From JAKPAM01 sp047601745 (GTDB lineage: Bacteria; Pseudomonadota; Gammaproteobacteria; Burkholderiales; Burkholderiaceae_E), in the NCBI GenBank assembly GCA_047601745.1, contig JASGIS010000001.1:5766001-5830000 (forward strand): 64,000 nt of DNA, given 5' to 3'. The position numbers and the translations under genes are program-made. The notes beneath the pieces were generated by a model. It worked only from the letters and a program-made list of their open reading frames with translations, did not search any database and was not told where the DNA came from. Shown piece by piece: positions 43,934 through 53,101 of this stretch (position 1 is its first letter; each line of letters opens with the position of its first letter).

Positions 43934-44365
43934 ATGCAGATCGGACAACTGGCGAGCGCGGCCGGCACGAACGTCGAAACCGTCCGCTACTACGAGAAGG
44001 CCGGCCTGCTCCCCGAGCCGGGCCGCAGCACCGGCAACTTCCGGCAATACACGAGCGCTCATCTGGAGCGGCTGCGTTTCATCCGCAACTGCCGCGCGCT
44101 GAACATGAGCCACGACGAGATCCGCGAGCTGCTGCGCCTGGCCGACCATCCGGGCGACGGCTGCGACGCCGTCAACGCGCTGCTCGACGCGCACATCGAG
44201 CACGTCGATGCGCGCATCCGCGAACTGGCCGCGCTTCGCGAGCAGTTGCGCGAGCTGCGCGACCGATGCGCGGGCGGATCGACGACCGGCAACTGCGCGA
44301 TCCTGCACGAGCTGGCCGTCATGGAGACCGAAGCCCCGTCGGGGCGCCCGACGCATCTGGGCTGA
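43934..44365 (+). CDS. cadR: MerR-family Cd(II)/Pb(II)-responsive regulator (CadR/PbrR-like)
   Basis: 143 residues. N-terminal MerR helix-turn-helix (MQIGQLASAAGTNVETVRYYEKAGLL, then wing RQYTSAHLERLRFIRNCRAL), dimerisation helix, and Cys at NCRAL, DGCDAV, DRCAGG and GNCAIL; the first and last groups match metal-sensing positions of CadR/PbrR. It represses and, with metal, activates the divergent ATPase promoter by untwisting the 19-bp spacer. Cd versus Pb versus Zn preference cannot be decided by eye. Confidence 0.9.
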   Translation: MQIGQLASAAGTNVETVRYYEKAGLLPEPGRSTGNFRQYTSAHLERLRFIRNCRALNMSHDEIRELLRLADHPGDGCDAVNALLDAHIEHVDARIRELAALREQLRELRDRCAGGSTTGNCAILHELAVMETEAPSGRPTHLG

Positions 44366-44405
44366 CGCGGCGGCGGTACGACACCCGCTTTCGCGCCGGC
44401 GCCGG

Positions 44406-44723
44406 TCAGCGCGGCTGCCAGATGATCACCGCCATCCCGACCAGCGCGATCGCCGCCCCGGCCAGATCCCAGGCGGTCGGGCGGATCCGGTCGACCGCCC
44501 ACAACCACATCAGCGCCACGCCGATGTAGACGCCGCCGTACGCGGCGTAGACGCGGCCCGCCGCGGTCTCGTGCAGCGTCAGCAGCCAGGCGAACAGCGC
44601 CAGGCTCGCGGCGGCCGGCACCAGCAGCCAGATCGAACGGCCTCCTCGCAGCCACAACCAGGGCAGGTAGCAGCCGACGATCTCGGCCAGCGCGGTCGCC
44701 ACGTACAACAGGAAGGTCTTCAT
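44406..44723 (-). CDS. YnfA/UPF0060 family small membrane protein
   Basis: 105 residues with four hydrophobic segments, matching UPF0060: LLYVATALAEIVGCYLPWLWLR at the N terminus, YAAYGGVYIGVALMWLWAVD in the middle, and the last helix GAAIALVGMAVIIW. It is structurally related to SMR transporters; function is not established for most members. It lies 40 bp after the metal regulator on the opposite strand. Confidence 0.93.
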   Translation of the reverse strand: MKTFLLYVATALAEIVGCYLPWLWLRGGRSIWLLVPAAASLALFAWLLTLHETAAGRVYAAYGGVYIGVALMWLWAVDRIRPTAWDLAGAAIALVGMAVIIWQPR

Positions 44724-44792
44724 GCGTCGAGGACGGCCTCTCGCATCGACGCCGGCCGCCGCGTCGTCGTTCGCGTCATGGACGGACTCGCG

Positions 44793-45851
44793 TCATGGAC
44801 GGACCGCGTAGAACGCCAGCGCCGGACTGCGGATCGGCAGCGCCTCGAAGCGCGAGAACCCGGCCTGCTCGACGAGCCGCCGCGCCCGGGCCGGCCCCCA
44901 GCACGCGCCCAGCCCCTCGCCGCCCTGCGACAGCGATTGCGGCACGCAATGCATGCAACTGATCGCGTACAGCATGCGGGCGAACGGATTGCCCACGTTG
45001 GCGGCGAGGCGGTCCTCGACCTTCGGCTCGACCATCAGATAGGTGCCGTCCGCCGTCAGCGCGCCGCGAATCGCCCGCAGCGCGCCCAGCGGATCGGGCA
45101 GGTCGTGGATGACGTCGAAGGTCGTGATCAGATCGTATCCGGGCGAGGCCGGCACGTCGTCGGCCCCGGCGACGCGCAGCACCACGCGATCGGCGACCCC
45201 GGCCTCGCGCGCGTTCATCCGGGCCAGTTCGATCGAACGGGCATCGACGTCGAGCCCCTCGACGTGCGCGCCGGCGAACGCCCGGGCCAGCGTGATCGGC
45301 ACGACGCCGGTCCCGCAGCCGATGTCGAGCGCCCGCCCGCCGGCCGCCAGCCGCTCGACGATCCCCGGCAGTTCGGGCAACCAGCTCGACACCAGCCGCT
45401 TCTCGTAGACGGAACGGTTCATCTGCTCGAACGCCACCGGCAACGCATCGCCGAACGCCGTGAACGGGATGCCGCTGCCCTGGCGGAAATCGTCGACCAG
45501 ATCGGGCGCCGCGCGAGCCAGGCTGGGCAGGCCGTAGAACAGGCCGCCCAGATACGTCTCGGCCGACGGGTCGGCGAAATACAGCGCGTGCTCGTCCGGC
45601 AGCACGAACGCGTCGGCCGCCTCGTCATGCACGACATAGCCGGCGCAGGTCATCACCGACAGCCATTCCCGCACGTAGCGCGGATGCATGCCGACGCGCC
45701 CGGCCAGCGATTCGGCCGTCGATGGGCCGGCGCCGGCCATCGCCGCGAACAGGCCCGCACGGTCGCCGACCATCACCAGCACCGCCGACATCGCGGTCCC
45801 GACATCGCCGACGACCTTCTTCATGAACGCCTGGGCGCGCTCCTTGTCCAT
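44793..45851 (-). CDS. Winged-helix class I SAM-dependent methyltransferase
   Basis: 352 residues. An N-terminal winged-helix dimerisation domain (STAESLAGRVGMHPRYVREWLSVMTCAGYV), as in O-methyltransferases, is followed by a Rossmann domain with the SAM motif LDIGCGTGVVPITLA and acidic loop GLDVDARS, then TTFDVIHDLPDP. The C-terminal region is Cys-containing (SCMHCVP). Substrate unknown. Between this gene and the next rightward gene lie 275 bp in which I see nothing. Confidence 0.85.
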   Translation of the reverse strand: MDKERAQAFMKKVVGDVGTAMSAVLVMVGDRAGLFAAMAGAGPSTAESLAGRVGMHPRYVREWLSVMTCAGYVVHDEAADAFVLPDEHALYFADPSAETYLGGLFYGLPSLARAAPDLVDDFRQGSGIPFTAFGDALPVAFEQMNRSVYEKRLVSSWLPELPGIVERLAAGGRALDIGCGTGVVPITLARAFAGAHVEGLDVDARSIELARMNAREAGVADRVVLRVAGADDVPASPGYDLITTFDVIHDLPDPLGALRAIRGALTADGTYLMVEPKVEDRLAANVGNPFARMLYAISCMHCVPQSLSQGGEGLGACWGPARARRLVEQAGFSRFEALPIRSPALAFYAVRP

Positions 45852-46126
45852 CCTCTCCTCCCATCGGTACGACCCCCGACATTCTCGCGGCTCGGAACCC
45901 GCGACGCCAGTGCGCGCGAAGCTGCGGCGCCGGGCGCCCGCGGCCGGATGAGAGCGTCCGTCGATCCGTCCGATGACAATCCGCGGCGAGCGGTACGGCC
46001 TCGCATGTCAAGCGCGGCGTTTCGTCGTATCCTCGGGCTCGCACCCAGCGTCTGCTCCCGGTTACGGCTCGTCCGCGATGAGAGGCGTCAAAGTGTGGGG
46101 TGCGCACACATCGGAGACACTCTCGT

Positions 46127-47305
46127 ATGAGCAAACCAGCGCCGCTGACCGGTATCCGTATCGCCGACATGAGCACGGTCGTGTTCGGTCCGTATTGCAC
46201 GCAGATTCTCGCCGACCTAGGCGCCGACATCATCAAGGTGGAGCCCGACACCGGCGACACGGCCCGATTGATCGGCAAGCCGCCGAAGACCGAAGGCATG
46301 GGACCGGTATTCCTGCGCCTGAACCGCGGCAAGCGATCGGTCGTCTGGGACATGAAGAACGAAAGCGGCCGCGAAGCGATGCGCCGCCTGCTCGCGACCT
46401 GCGACGTCTTCATCCACAACATCCGCCCCGACGCGATCGGGCGCGCCGGACTCGACTACGAAACGGTCAAGCAGATCAAACCCGACATCATCTACGTGCA
46501 CTGCACGGGCTTCGGGCTCGACGGCCCGTATGCCGGCCTGCAGGCCTACGATGACGTGATCCAGGCGGCCTCGGGGGCGGCGAGCCTGCTGCCGCGCGTC
46601 GACGGCAATCCGAATCCGCGCTACGTACCGATGCTGTTCGCCGACAAGGTGTCCGGCCTGCACGCCGCGTACGCGGCGCTGGCCGCCGTCATCCAGCGGA
46701 TGCGGACCGGCGAGGGCCAGTACGTCGAGGTACCGATGTTCGAGGCGATCACGAGCTTCAACCTGCTCGAGCATCTGTGCGACGCGACGTTCGTGCCGCC
46801 GACCGGCGACTGGGGCTATCCGCGCCAGCTCGATCCGACGCGCCAGCCGATGCCGACGAAGGACGGCTACATCTCGATCGCCCCGTACGTCGACGAGCGC
46901 TGGGTCCGCTTCTTCAAGGCGGCCGGCCACCCCGAGATCCTCGAGGATCCGCGCTTCAACGACAAGGCGATCCGCCGCGCCAACATGTCGCTGATGTACG
47001 AAGAGGCGCGCAAGATCCTGCCCGAGCGGACCACCGACGAGTGGTTGACGACCTTGAAGGAAGCCCACGTGCCGGCGTTCCGCGTCAACAGCATCGGCGA
47101 CGTGCTCGACGATCCGCATCTGCGCCAGACCGGCCTGTTCCGCGAACGCGAGCATCCGACCGAGGGCGCGTACATCGAGGTCCGGCCGCCGGTCCGCTTC
47201 GGCGGCTTCGATTACCCCGAAACCCTGCACGCGCCGGCACCCGGTCAGCACACCGAAGAGATCAATCGCGAGCTGGGCATCGATCCGCCGGGCCAGCCCG
47301 GCTGA
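46127..47305 (+). CDS. CaiB/BaiF-type (family III) CoA transferase
   Basis: Moves CoA between carboxylic acids. 392 residues with the family opening PLTGIRIADMSTVVFGPYCTQILADLGADIIKVEP, the NIRPDAIGRAGLDYETVK segment, the catalytic-Asp region YVPMLFADKVSGLHAAYAALAA, and LTTLKEAHVPAFRVN. ATG 46127 (MSKPAPLTG) is 10 nt after GGAG. Together with the thiolase/crotonase fusion 167 bp downstream it suggests acyl-CoA breakdown of an unidentified acid. Confidence 0.92.
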   Translation: MSKPAPLTGIRIADMSTVVFGPYCTQILADLGADIIKVEPDTGDTARLIGKPPKTEGMGPVFLRLNRGKRSVVWDMKNESGREAMRRLLATCDVFIHNIRPDAIGRAGLDYETVKQIKPDIIYVHCTGFGLDGPYAGLQAYDDVIQAASGAASLLPRVDGNPNPRYVPMLFADKVSGLHAAYAALAAVIQRMRTGEGQYVEVPMFEAITSFNLLEHLCDATFVPPTGDWGYPRQLDPTRQPMPTKDGYISIAPYVDERWVRFFKAAGHPEILEDPRFNDKAIRRANMSLMYEEARKILPERTTDEWLTTLKEAHVPAFRVNSIGDVLDDPHLRQTGLFREREHPTEGAYIEVRPPVRFGGFDYPETLHAPAPGQHTEEINRELGIDPPGQPG

Positions 47306-47355
47306 ACGCGCGCCGATCGCCGTCCGCCGCCGCCCCTGCGCGCGCGGCCGGCGGC

Positions 47356-47436
47356 GCCTCGGGCCCGACGCCTCAGCCCGACGCCTCAGCCCGACGCCCA
47401 GGCCTGATGCCCCAGGTCCAACGCCCCAGATCCAAC
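47356..47436. repeat. Degenerate tandem repeat, six 13/14-bp units
   Basis: Units of the type GCCTCAGCCCGAC (two perfect copies at 47370-47395) flanked by diverged 13- and 14-bp copies. It starts 51 bp after the CoA transferase stop and ends 36 bp before the fusion gene, so it forms most of the leader between them. Confidence 0.85.
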
Positions 47437-47472
47437 GGTCCTTTCTCCCGTCTTTTTCCGGAAGCTCCTGAC

Positions 47473-49833
47473 ATGACCCTGCCCGCCAATACTCCGATCC
47501 TGGTCGGCGTCGGCCAGTTCACCGAACGCATCGGCACGCCCGAGTTCAAGGCGCTGTCGTCGGTCGACATCGCCGCCGAAGCGGCGCGCCGCGCGTTCGA
47601 CGATGCGCTGTCGCTGGATGCGCTGCGCCCGTCGATCGACGCGATCGCGACGACCCGCACGTTCGAGGATTCGACGCCCCGCCGCGCCCAGCCGTTCGGC
47701 AAGTCCAACAATTTCCCGCGCTCGATCGCGCAGCGCCTGGGCCTGACGCCGCACACCGCGGTCTGGGAAAAAGGGGGCGGCAACTCGCCGCAGCAGCTCG
47801 TCGCCGAATTCTGCGCGCGGCTGGCCGCCGGCGAGTTCCGCGCGGTGCTGATCGCCGGCGCCGAGAACATCTCGACGGCCCGCTGGCTGCAGAGCCAGGG
47901 CAAGACCGCCGACTGGTCCGAAACGGTCGAGGGCAGCGTCGAAAACCGCGGCATGGGGCTCAAGGGCCTGGCCGTGCGCTACAACATTCGCCACGGCCTG
48001 CTCGGCACGATGCCGACCTACGCGCTGTGCGAGACCGCGCGGCGCGGCCGCCTGGGCCAGACGATCGAGTCGTATACCCAGGACATGGGGCGGCTGTTCG
48101 AGCCGCTGACGCGCGTCGCCGCCGAGAATCCCTACTCGTCGTCGGCCGTCCAGGCGATGAGCGCCGAAGAACTGGTCACCGTCGGCGAGCGCAACCGGAT
48201 GATCTCGCTGCCCTACCCGCAGCGGCTCGTCGCCCGCGACCAGGTCAACCAGGGCGCCGCGCTGGTGCTGACGACGATCGGCACCGCGCGCGAGCTGGGC
48301 ATCGCCGAAAACCGATGGGTGTACCTGCACGGCCATGCGATGGTCGTCGAGCGCGAAGTGATGCAGCGCCAGGACCTGGGCGCCTACCCGGCCGCCGTAC
48401 TGGCCTCGCGCTCGGCGCTCGAGCAGACCGGCATCACCGCCGACGACATCCACTTCTTCGACTTCTACAGCTGCTATCCGATCGCCGTGTCGGCGGTGGC
48501 CACCGACGGCCTCGGCGTCGCCGGCGACGATCCGCGGGGACTGACCGTCACCGGCGGCCTGCCGTACTTCGGCGGTCCGGGCAACAACTACACGATGCAC
48601 GCGCTGTGCAGCATCGTCGAGCGCCTGCGCGCGCAGCCCGGCAGCTACGGTTTCATCGGCGCCAACGGCGGCTACCTGTCCAAGTACGCGGCCGGCGTCT
48701 ACTCGACCCGGCCGACACCGTTCGTGCCGTTCGATTCGGCGCCGCTGCAGGCGCAGATCGACGCGCTGCCCGCGCCGGTGCGCGCCGAACGGCCCGACGG
48801 CTGGGCGACGATCGAAACCTATACGGTCGTCTACACGAAGGGCGTGCCCGACTACGCGGTCGTCGTCGGCCGCACCGCCAACGGCGAGCGCTTCCTGGCC
48901 AACACGCTGCCGCAGGACAAGGAGACCGTCGCCCAGACGCTCGACGGCGATGCGCTGGGACGCCGCATCTACGTGCGCACGACCGGCCAGGCCAACCGCT
49001 TCACGTTCAGCGAAGAACGGATGAACGCGCTGCTGCCGCCGGTGGCCGCCGTGCTGCGCGACAAGTACGAGTTCGCGAAGGTCGAGCGGCGCGATCGCCT
49101 GCTGATCGTGACGATCGACCGCCCCGACGTGCGCAACAGCCTGCATCCGATGGCCAACGAAGAACTCGCGCAGATCTGGGACGCGTACGAGGCCGACCCC
49201 GATCTGTGGGTCGCGGTGTTCACCGGCGAAGGCGCCGAGGCGTTCTCGGCCGGCAACGACCTCAAGTACACGGCCAGCGGCAAGCCGATGTGGATGCCGT
49301 TGACCGGCTTCGGCGGCCTGACCAACCGGACGCGGGTCAAGCCGATCATCGCCGCGGTCAACGGCTTCGCGATGGGCGGCGGCACCGAGATGGCGCTGGC
49401 CTGCGACATCGTCGTCGCCGACGACAAGGCCTCGTTCGCGCTGAGCGAAGTGCGGGTCGGCCTGATCGCCGGTGCCGGCGGCCTGGCGCGGCTGCCCCGG
49501 CAGATCCCGAAGAAGGTCGCCACCGAGCACATCCTGACCGGTCGCGCGATGACCGCGCAGCGCGCGTACGAACTGGGGCTGGTCAACCGGATCATGCCGG
49601 CCGGCCGGGCGCTCGACGGCGCGCTGGCGATCGCCGAAGAGATCCTGGCCGTCTCGCCGACCTCGGTGCGGATCTCGATGATGGGCATGAACGCCGCCGA
49701 CGAGCAGGCGTCCGAAGCGGCCGCCGCCAACGCGCCGAACGCGTTCGTCGACGACCTGGCGACGACCGAGGACTACCTCGAAGGCCCGAAGGCCTTCGCC
49801 GAGAAGCGCAAGCCGCAGTGGAAGAACCGCTGA
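47473..49833 (+). CDS. Thiolase-like protein fused to enoyl-CoA hydratase/isomerase
   Basis: 786 residues. Part 1 (about 1-520) is a thiolase-superfamily protein of the acetyl-CoA acetyltransferase-like branch (ILVGVGQFTERIGTPE; GGLPYFGGPGNNYTMHAL; IGANGGYLSKYAAGVYST) plus a beta-rich tail. At the usual nucleophile position it reads GGGNSPQQ with no Cys, so it may lack classical thiolase chemistry. Part 2 (about 530-786) is a crotonase: RNSLHPMANEEL, AFSAGNDLKYTA, GGGTEMALACD with the first catalytic Glu and FALSEVRVGLIAGAGG with the second. The frame is continuous with no stop or start at the joint. Probably a bifunctional acyl-CoA enzyme. Confidence 0.88.
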   Translation: MTLPANTPILVGVGQFTERIGTPEFKALSSVDIAAEAARRAFDDALSLDALRPSIDAIATTRTFEDSTPRRAQPFGKSNNFPRSIAQRLGLTPHTAVWEKGGGNSPQQLVAEFCARLAAGEFRAVLIAGAENISTARWLQSQGKTADWSETVEGSVENRGMGLKGLAVRYNIRHGLLGTMPTYALCETARRGRLGQTIESYTQDMGRLFEPLTRVAAENPYSSSAVQAMSAEELVTVGERNRMISLPYPQRLVARDQVNQGAALVLTTIGTARELGIAENRWVYLHGHAMVVEREVMQRQDLGAYPAAVLASRSALEQTGITADDIHFFDFYSCYPIAVSAVATDGLGVAGDDPRGLTVTGGLPYFGGPGNNYTMHALCSIVERLRAQPGSYGFIGANGGYLSKYAAGVYSTRPTPFVPFDSAPLQAQIDALPAPVRAERPDGWATIETYTVVYTKGVPDYAVVVGRTANGERFLANTLPQDKETVAQTLDGDALGRRIYVRTTGQANRFTFSEERMNALLPPVAAVLRDKYEFAKVERRDRLLIVTIDRPDVRNSLHPMANEELAQIWDAYEADPDLWVAVFTGEGAEAFSAGNDLKYTASGKPMWMPLTGFGGLTNRTRVKPIIAAVNGFAMGGGTEMALACDIVVADDKASFALSEVRVGLIAGAGGLARLPRQIPKKVATEHILTGRAMTAQRAYELGLVNRIMPAGRALDGALAIAEEILAVSPTSVRISMMGMNAADEQASEAAAANAPNAFVDDLATTEDYLEGPKAFAEKRKPQWKNR

Positions 49834-49872
49834 GCCGAGGGCTCGGCTTCGGCGCGGGCCTGGGCCGAAACC

Positions 49873-49985
49873 CGAGCCCCGGGAGACCGAGCTCGAGTCC
49901 CGGGAGACCGAGCTCGAGCCCTGGGGGACCGATCCCGGGCTCCGAGAGGTCGAGCCCAGACCCTGAGGGACCGAGCCCGGGCCCT
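49873..49985. repeat. Tandem repeat, five to six 21-bp units
   Basis: Units of the type CGAGYCCCGGGAGACCGAGCT; the first two differ by one base, the next three are diverged. It fills the space between the stop codons of the fusion gene and the convergent siderophore receptor, ending right at the receptor stop. 21 bp equals two helical turns. Confidence 0.9.
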
Positions 49986-49987
49986 CA

Positions 49988-52084
49988 TCAGAACGCGTAG
50001 CGGGCCGTCAGCATCGCCGAGCGCGGCGCTCCCGGCAGCAGCGAGTTCGCCACGCTGCCGTGGGCCGACGCGATGTACCGGCGATCGAACAGGTTGTACA
50101 GGTTCAACTGCAGGTAGGCCTTGCCCAGCCGGTAAGCGAGCATCGCGTCGACCGTCGTGTAACCGGGCATCGTCGTCGTGTTCGTCGAATCCGCGAAGCG
50201 CGGCCCCACGTAGTTGACGCCCGCCCCCGCCAGCCAGCTTCGCGCGACCGACTTGGTCAGCCAGACGTTGGCGCTGTGACGGGGCGTCAGCGTCGCGCGC
50301 TTGCCCTGGACGTCGGGATTCAGCGACTTGTTGATCTTGGCGTCCATGAACGCGTAGCCGGTCGACACGGTCCAGCCGTCGCCCAGCTCGCCGGCGAACG
50401 TCAGTTCCAGACCATTCGTGCGCTGCGTGCCGATCGGGATCGACAGCAGCGGATTGGCCGGATCGCTGGTCAGGATATTGGTGCGCTCGAGGCTGAAAAT
50501 GGCCGCGGTCGCCGTGGCCTTGCGATCGAACAGATCGATCCGGGTGCCGATCTCCTTGTTGGTCGTGCGCTGCGGCTCCGTCGTCGCGTTGGCCGGCGTC
50601 AGGTTGAAGCTCTCGCCCGCCGGCTGGAACGATTTGCTCCACGACGCGTAGTACGACTGCGTCGACGTCGGCTGGTACACGAGACCGACGCGCGGGCTCC
50701 AGGCCTTGTCGGTGCGCCCCGGAATCGTCGCGACGTCGACCTCCTGCTTGAACGAGTCGTAGCGGATGCCGACCAGCGCCTTCCAGTGATCGGTCAGCGA
50801 GACCAGGTCCTGCACGTACACGGCCGCGACCTGGCTCTTGCCCGAATTGGTGCCCGACGGGCTGACGGTCAGCACCGGATTGGCATCGGGTGCCACCGGG
50901 TTGTACGCATCGAGCGGCGTGGCCGTGCCCGAGCGGCTCATCTGCCAGCGGTCCTGCTCGCTGAGCTCCAAGCCGTACAGCAACTGGTGGCGCATGCCGG
51001 CCAGCGTCGTCTTCTGCGTCAGCTCGGTCTGGTTGAAGATGCCGTGTTCGCTGCGGGCGATCGCACTGCGGCTGCGCGCGACGCGGAACCCCGACGGATA
51101 CAGCGCGAGATTGGCATCCGGCGTGACCGCGCCCGCCGACGTGATGTAGCGATCGAGCTTGTACTGGTAGAAGCGGAAACCGTTGCGCAGCGACCACTGG
51201 TCATTGAAACGGTGGTTAAGCGTGAAGCCCAGCGACGAGACTTGCGAGTCAGCCGTATCGGCGTCGCGCGCGTTGGCGGCGCCGTAATACATGCGGGGCG
51301 GCACGTCGAGCGGACGACCCTGGTACGACGGGATACCCCAGTCGGTCACGCGCTTGTCGTGCAGGTATTCGGCCTGCACCAGCAGCGACGTATCGGCGTT
51401 GAACTTGAACAGCAGCGAAGGGGCGAACGCCTCGCGATCGAGGAACTGCTGGTTGCGGAAGCTGTCGGCCCGCTCGATCGCGCCGGTCAGCCGGAACGAC
51501 ATCGTCTGGTCGATGTTGCGGGCCAGATCGACCTCCCCGCGGCGCTGATTCCAGCTACCCAGTTGCAGCGTCAGCTCGCTCTTGTCGATGCCGGGCTTCT
51601 TCGTGATGCGGTTGATCATGCCGCCCGACGACCCGCGGCCGTACAGCACGGCCGCCGGCCCCTTGATGACTTCGATCTGTTCGACGTTGGACAGATCGCG
51701 GTAGTACATCGCGTCGTCACGGAAACCGTCGACGAACTGGTCGCCCAGCGCGCTGAACCCCCGGATCACGACCTGGTCGCGCTGACCGTCGCCATGCGAC
51801 AGGCTCACGCCCGGCACCGACTTCAGCGCGTCCTCCATCGAACGCACACCCTTGTCGCGCATCATCTCCTGCGAGATGACGTTGACCGTCTGCGGAATGT
51901 CGCGCAGCGGCGCATCGACCTTGGTCGCCGTCGTCGCATGCTCGGGGTTGTAGAGCGGGTCGCTATTGCCCTTGACCGTCACGGCCGGCAGACTGGATTC
52001 GCCGGACGCCGATTGCGCGAAAGCGGCCGGAATGGAAAAAGCGGCCATCAGGGTGGCCGCCAGGGTCGTGTAGCGGTGGTGCAT
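49988..52084 (-). CDS. TonB-dependent siderophore receptor
   Basis: Outer-membrane ferric-siderophore receptor, 698 residues. Signal peptide (LAATLMAAFSIPAAFAQS), plug domain typical of TIGR01783-type receptors (ATKVDAPLRDIPQTVNVISQEMMRDKG; GVSLSHGDGQRDQVVIRGF; QIEVIKGPAAVLYGRGSSGGMINRITK), barrel, and terminal LTARYAF with C-terminal Phe. The substrate is likely a siderophore but not identifiable. A probable Fur box lies about 100 bp upstream; the next gene upstream is an FTR1-like permease. Confidence 0.93.
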   Translation of the reverse strand: MHHRYTTLAATLMAAFSIPAAFAQSASGESSLPAVTVKGNSDPLYNPEHATTATKVDAPLRDIPQTVNVISQEMMRDKGVRSMEDALKSVPGVSLSHGDGQRDQVVIRGFSALGDQFVDGFRDDAMYYRDLSNVEQIEVIKGPAAVLYGRGSSGGMINRITKKPGIDKSELTLQLGSWNQRRGEVDLARNIDQTMSFRLTGAIERADSFRNQQFLDREAFAPSLLFKFNADTSLLVQAEYLHDKRVTDWGIPSYQGRPLDVPPRMYYGAANARDADTADSQVSSLGFTLNHRFNDQWSLRNGFRFYQYKLDRYITSAGAVTPDANLALYPSGFRVARSRSAIARSEHGIFNQTELTQKTTLAGMRHQLLYGLELSEQDRWQMSRSGTATPLDAYNPVAPDANPVLTVSPSGTNSGKSQVAAVYVQDLVSLTDHWKALVGIRYDSFKQEVDVATIPGRTDKAWSPRVGLVYQPTSTQSYYASWSKSFQPAGESFNLTPANATTEPQRTTNKEIGTRIDLFDRKATATAAIFSLERTNILTSDPANPLLSIPIGTQRTNGLELTFAGELGDGWTVSTGYAFMDAKINKSLNPDVQGKRATLTPRHSANVWLTKSVARSWLAGAGVNYVGPRFADSTNTTTMPGYTTVDAMLAYRLGKAYLQLNLYNLFDRRYIASAHGSVANSLLPGAPRSAMLTARYAF

Positions 52085-52185
52085 GCTCTTCTCTGGCGAA
52101 ATGACGGGCGAACGCCTGCATCCGCTCGGGTAGGCATCCAGGCGGATCGTGGCGCTCGTGCGGGAAAGCGTACGGAAGTATCTGG

Positions 52186-52204
52186 AATACGAATGATTCT
52201 CAGA
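52186..52204 (-). promoter_or_regulatory. Probable Fur box upstream of the siderophore receptor
   Basis: On the minus strand the site contains TGAGAATCATTCGTATT, resembling the common GAGAATCATTC-type Fur sites (about 10 of 14 positions in the 7-1-7 model). Placement about 100 bp upstream of the receptor start fits iron control. Confidence 0.55.
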
Positions 52205-52276
52205 TCGACGCGAAATTTATCGGGCAACCAGTAGTACTGTCAAGTACAACCCTATCGGGTCGCGCCGATTCGTCGT

Positions 52277-53020
52277 CTATCGTGCTTCCCGCCACCAGCG
52301 CTGGGCGGCCAGGACCAGCAGCCCGGCCATCAGGGCCGCGCGCGCCACGTTGCCGAATCCGGCCCCGCCGACCGTCGGATCGACGCCGGCGCCTGCCGCG
52401 AAATGGCCGGCATCCAGCGCGGCGACGGCGAGCACGCCGAGCGCATCGACCAGCATGTCGACGGCGACCAGCATCACCGCCAGCGCCGACGCGCGGAAAA
52501 GCAGCGTCGCGCCGACCATCCTGCGCAGGCGCGGCCCCGCGGCCGCCACGCAGGACGTCAGCGCGATCGCCGCGATCACCGGCACCGTGGCCTGGACGGA
52601 AGGCGTCGCCTCGGACAGCATCCGCACCTGCGCCCAGCATTCGAACGCCTCCCTGAGACCCGCCAGCAGAGCCATCGCGAACGCCAGCGCGGTCGCCGCG
52701 CGCAGCGACAGCCCGTCGAAGCGGGCATCGATCGCGCGGCGGATCTTGGCCACCGTCTCGAGGCCGCCGCTGACCAGACCGATGATCGCCAGCGCCACCA
52801 GCGCCGACAACAGCGCGGTGCCCCACGAAGGCACGGCCTCGGCATCGAACAGACCGGCGGCCGCGGCGCCCAGCCCCACGCCGATCGCCGCACCGGTCGC
52901 CAGCAACGGAACCGGACGCTGGCCGCCGGCCCGCCGGACGCATTCGATGATGAAGTACAGCACGACGAACAGCTCGGCCGCTTCCCGCGCGGTGATCACG
53001 AATATCCCGAACACATGCAC
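52277..53020 (-). CDS. FTR1-like iron permease family protein
   Basis: 247 residues with about seven hydrophobic segments. Two R-E-x-x-E motifs, REAAE (12-16) and REAFE (123-127), occupy helices 1 and 4 as do the REGLE iron-binding motifs of FTR1/EfeU, with Ala or Phe in place of Gly-Leu. Iron transport is therefore likely but not certain. Its stop is 192 bp upstream of the siderophore receptor on the same strand, and the Fur box lies between them, so the two may form one iron-uptake unit. Confidence 0.75.
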   Translation of the reverse strand: MHVFGIFVITAREAAELFVVLYFIIECVRRAGGQRPVPLLATGAAIGVGLGAAAAGLFDAEAVPSWGTALLSALVALAIIGLVSGGLETVAKIRRAIDARFDGLSLRAATALAFAMALLAGLREAFECWAQVRMLSEATPSVQATVPVIAAIALTSCVAAAGPRLRRMVGATLLFRASALAVMLVAVDMLVDALGVLAVAALDAGHFAAGAGVDPTVGGAGFGNVARAALMAGLLVLAAQRWWREAR

Positions 53021-53101
53021 CTCGTGTTTTTTGAGGGTGGACGCTGTTTCGGTCTACTATACTGCGCAACCCCGGCCGGACCGGCCGAGCCCTGGCAATC
53101 G

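Noticed and set aside
45852..46126. Possible small gene or tRNA in the gap before the CoA transferase
   Set aside because: No cloverleaf, no motif-bearing frame and no ribosome-binding site apart from that of the CoA transferase.
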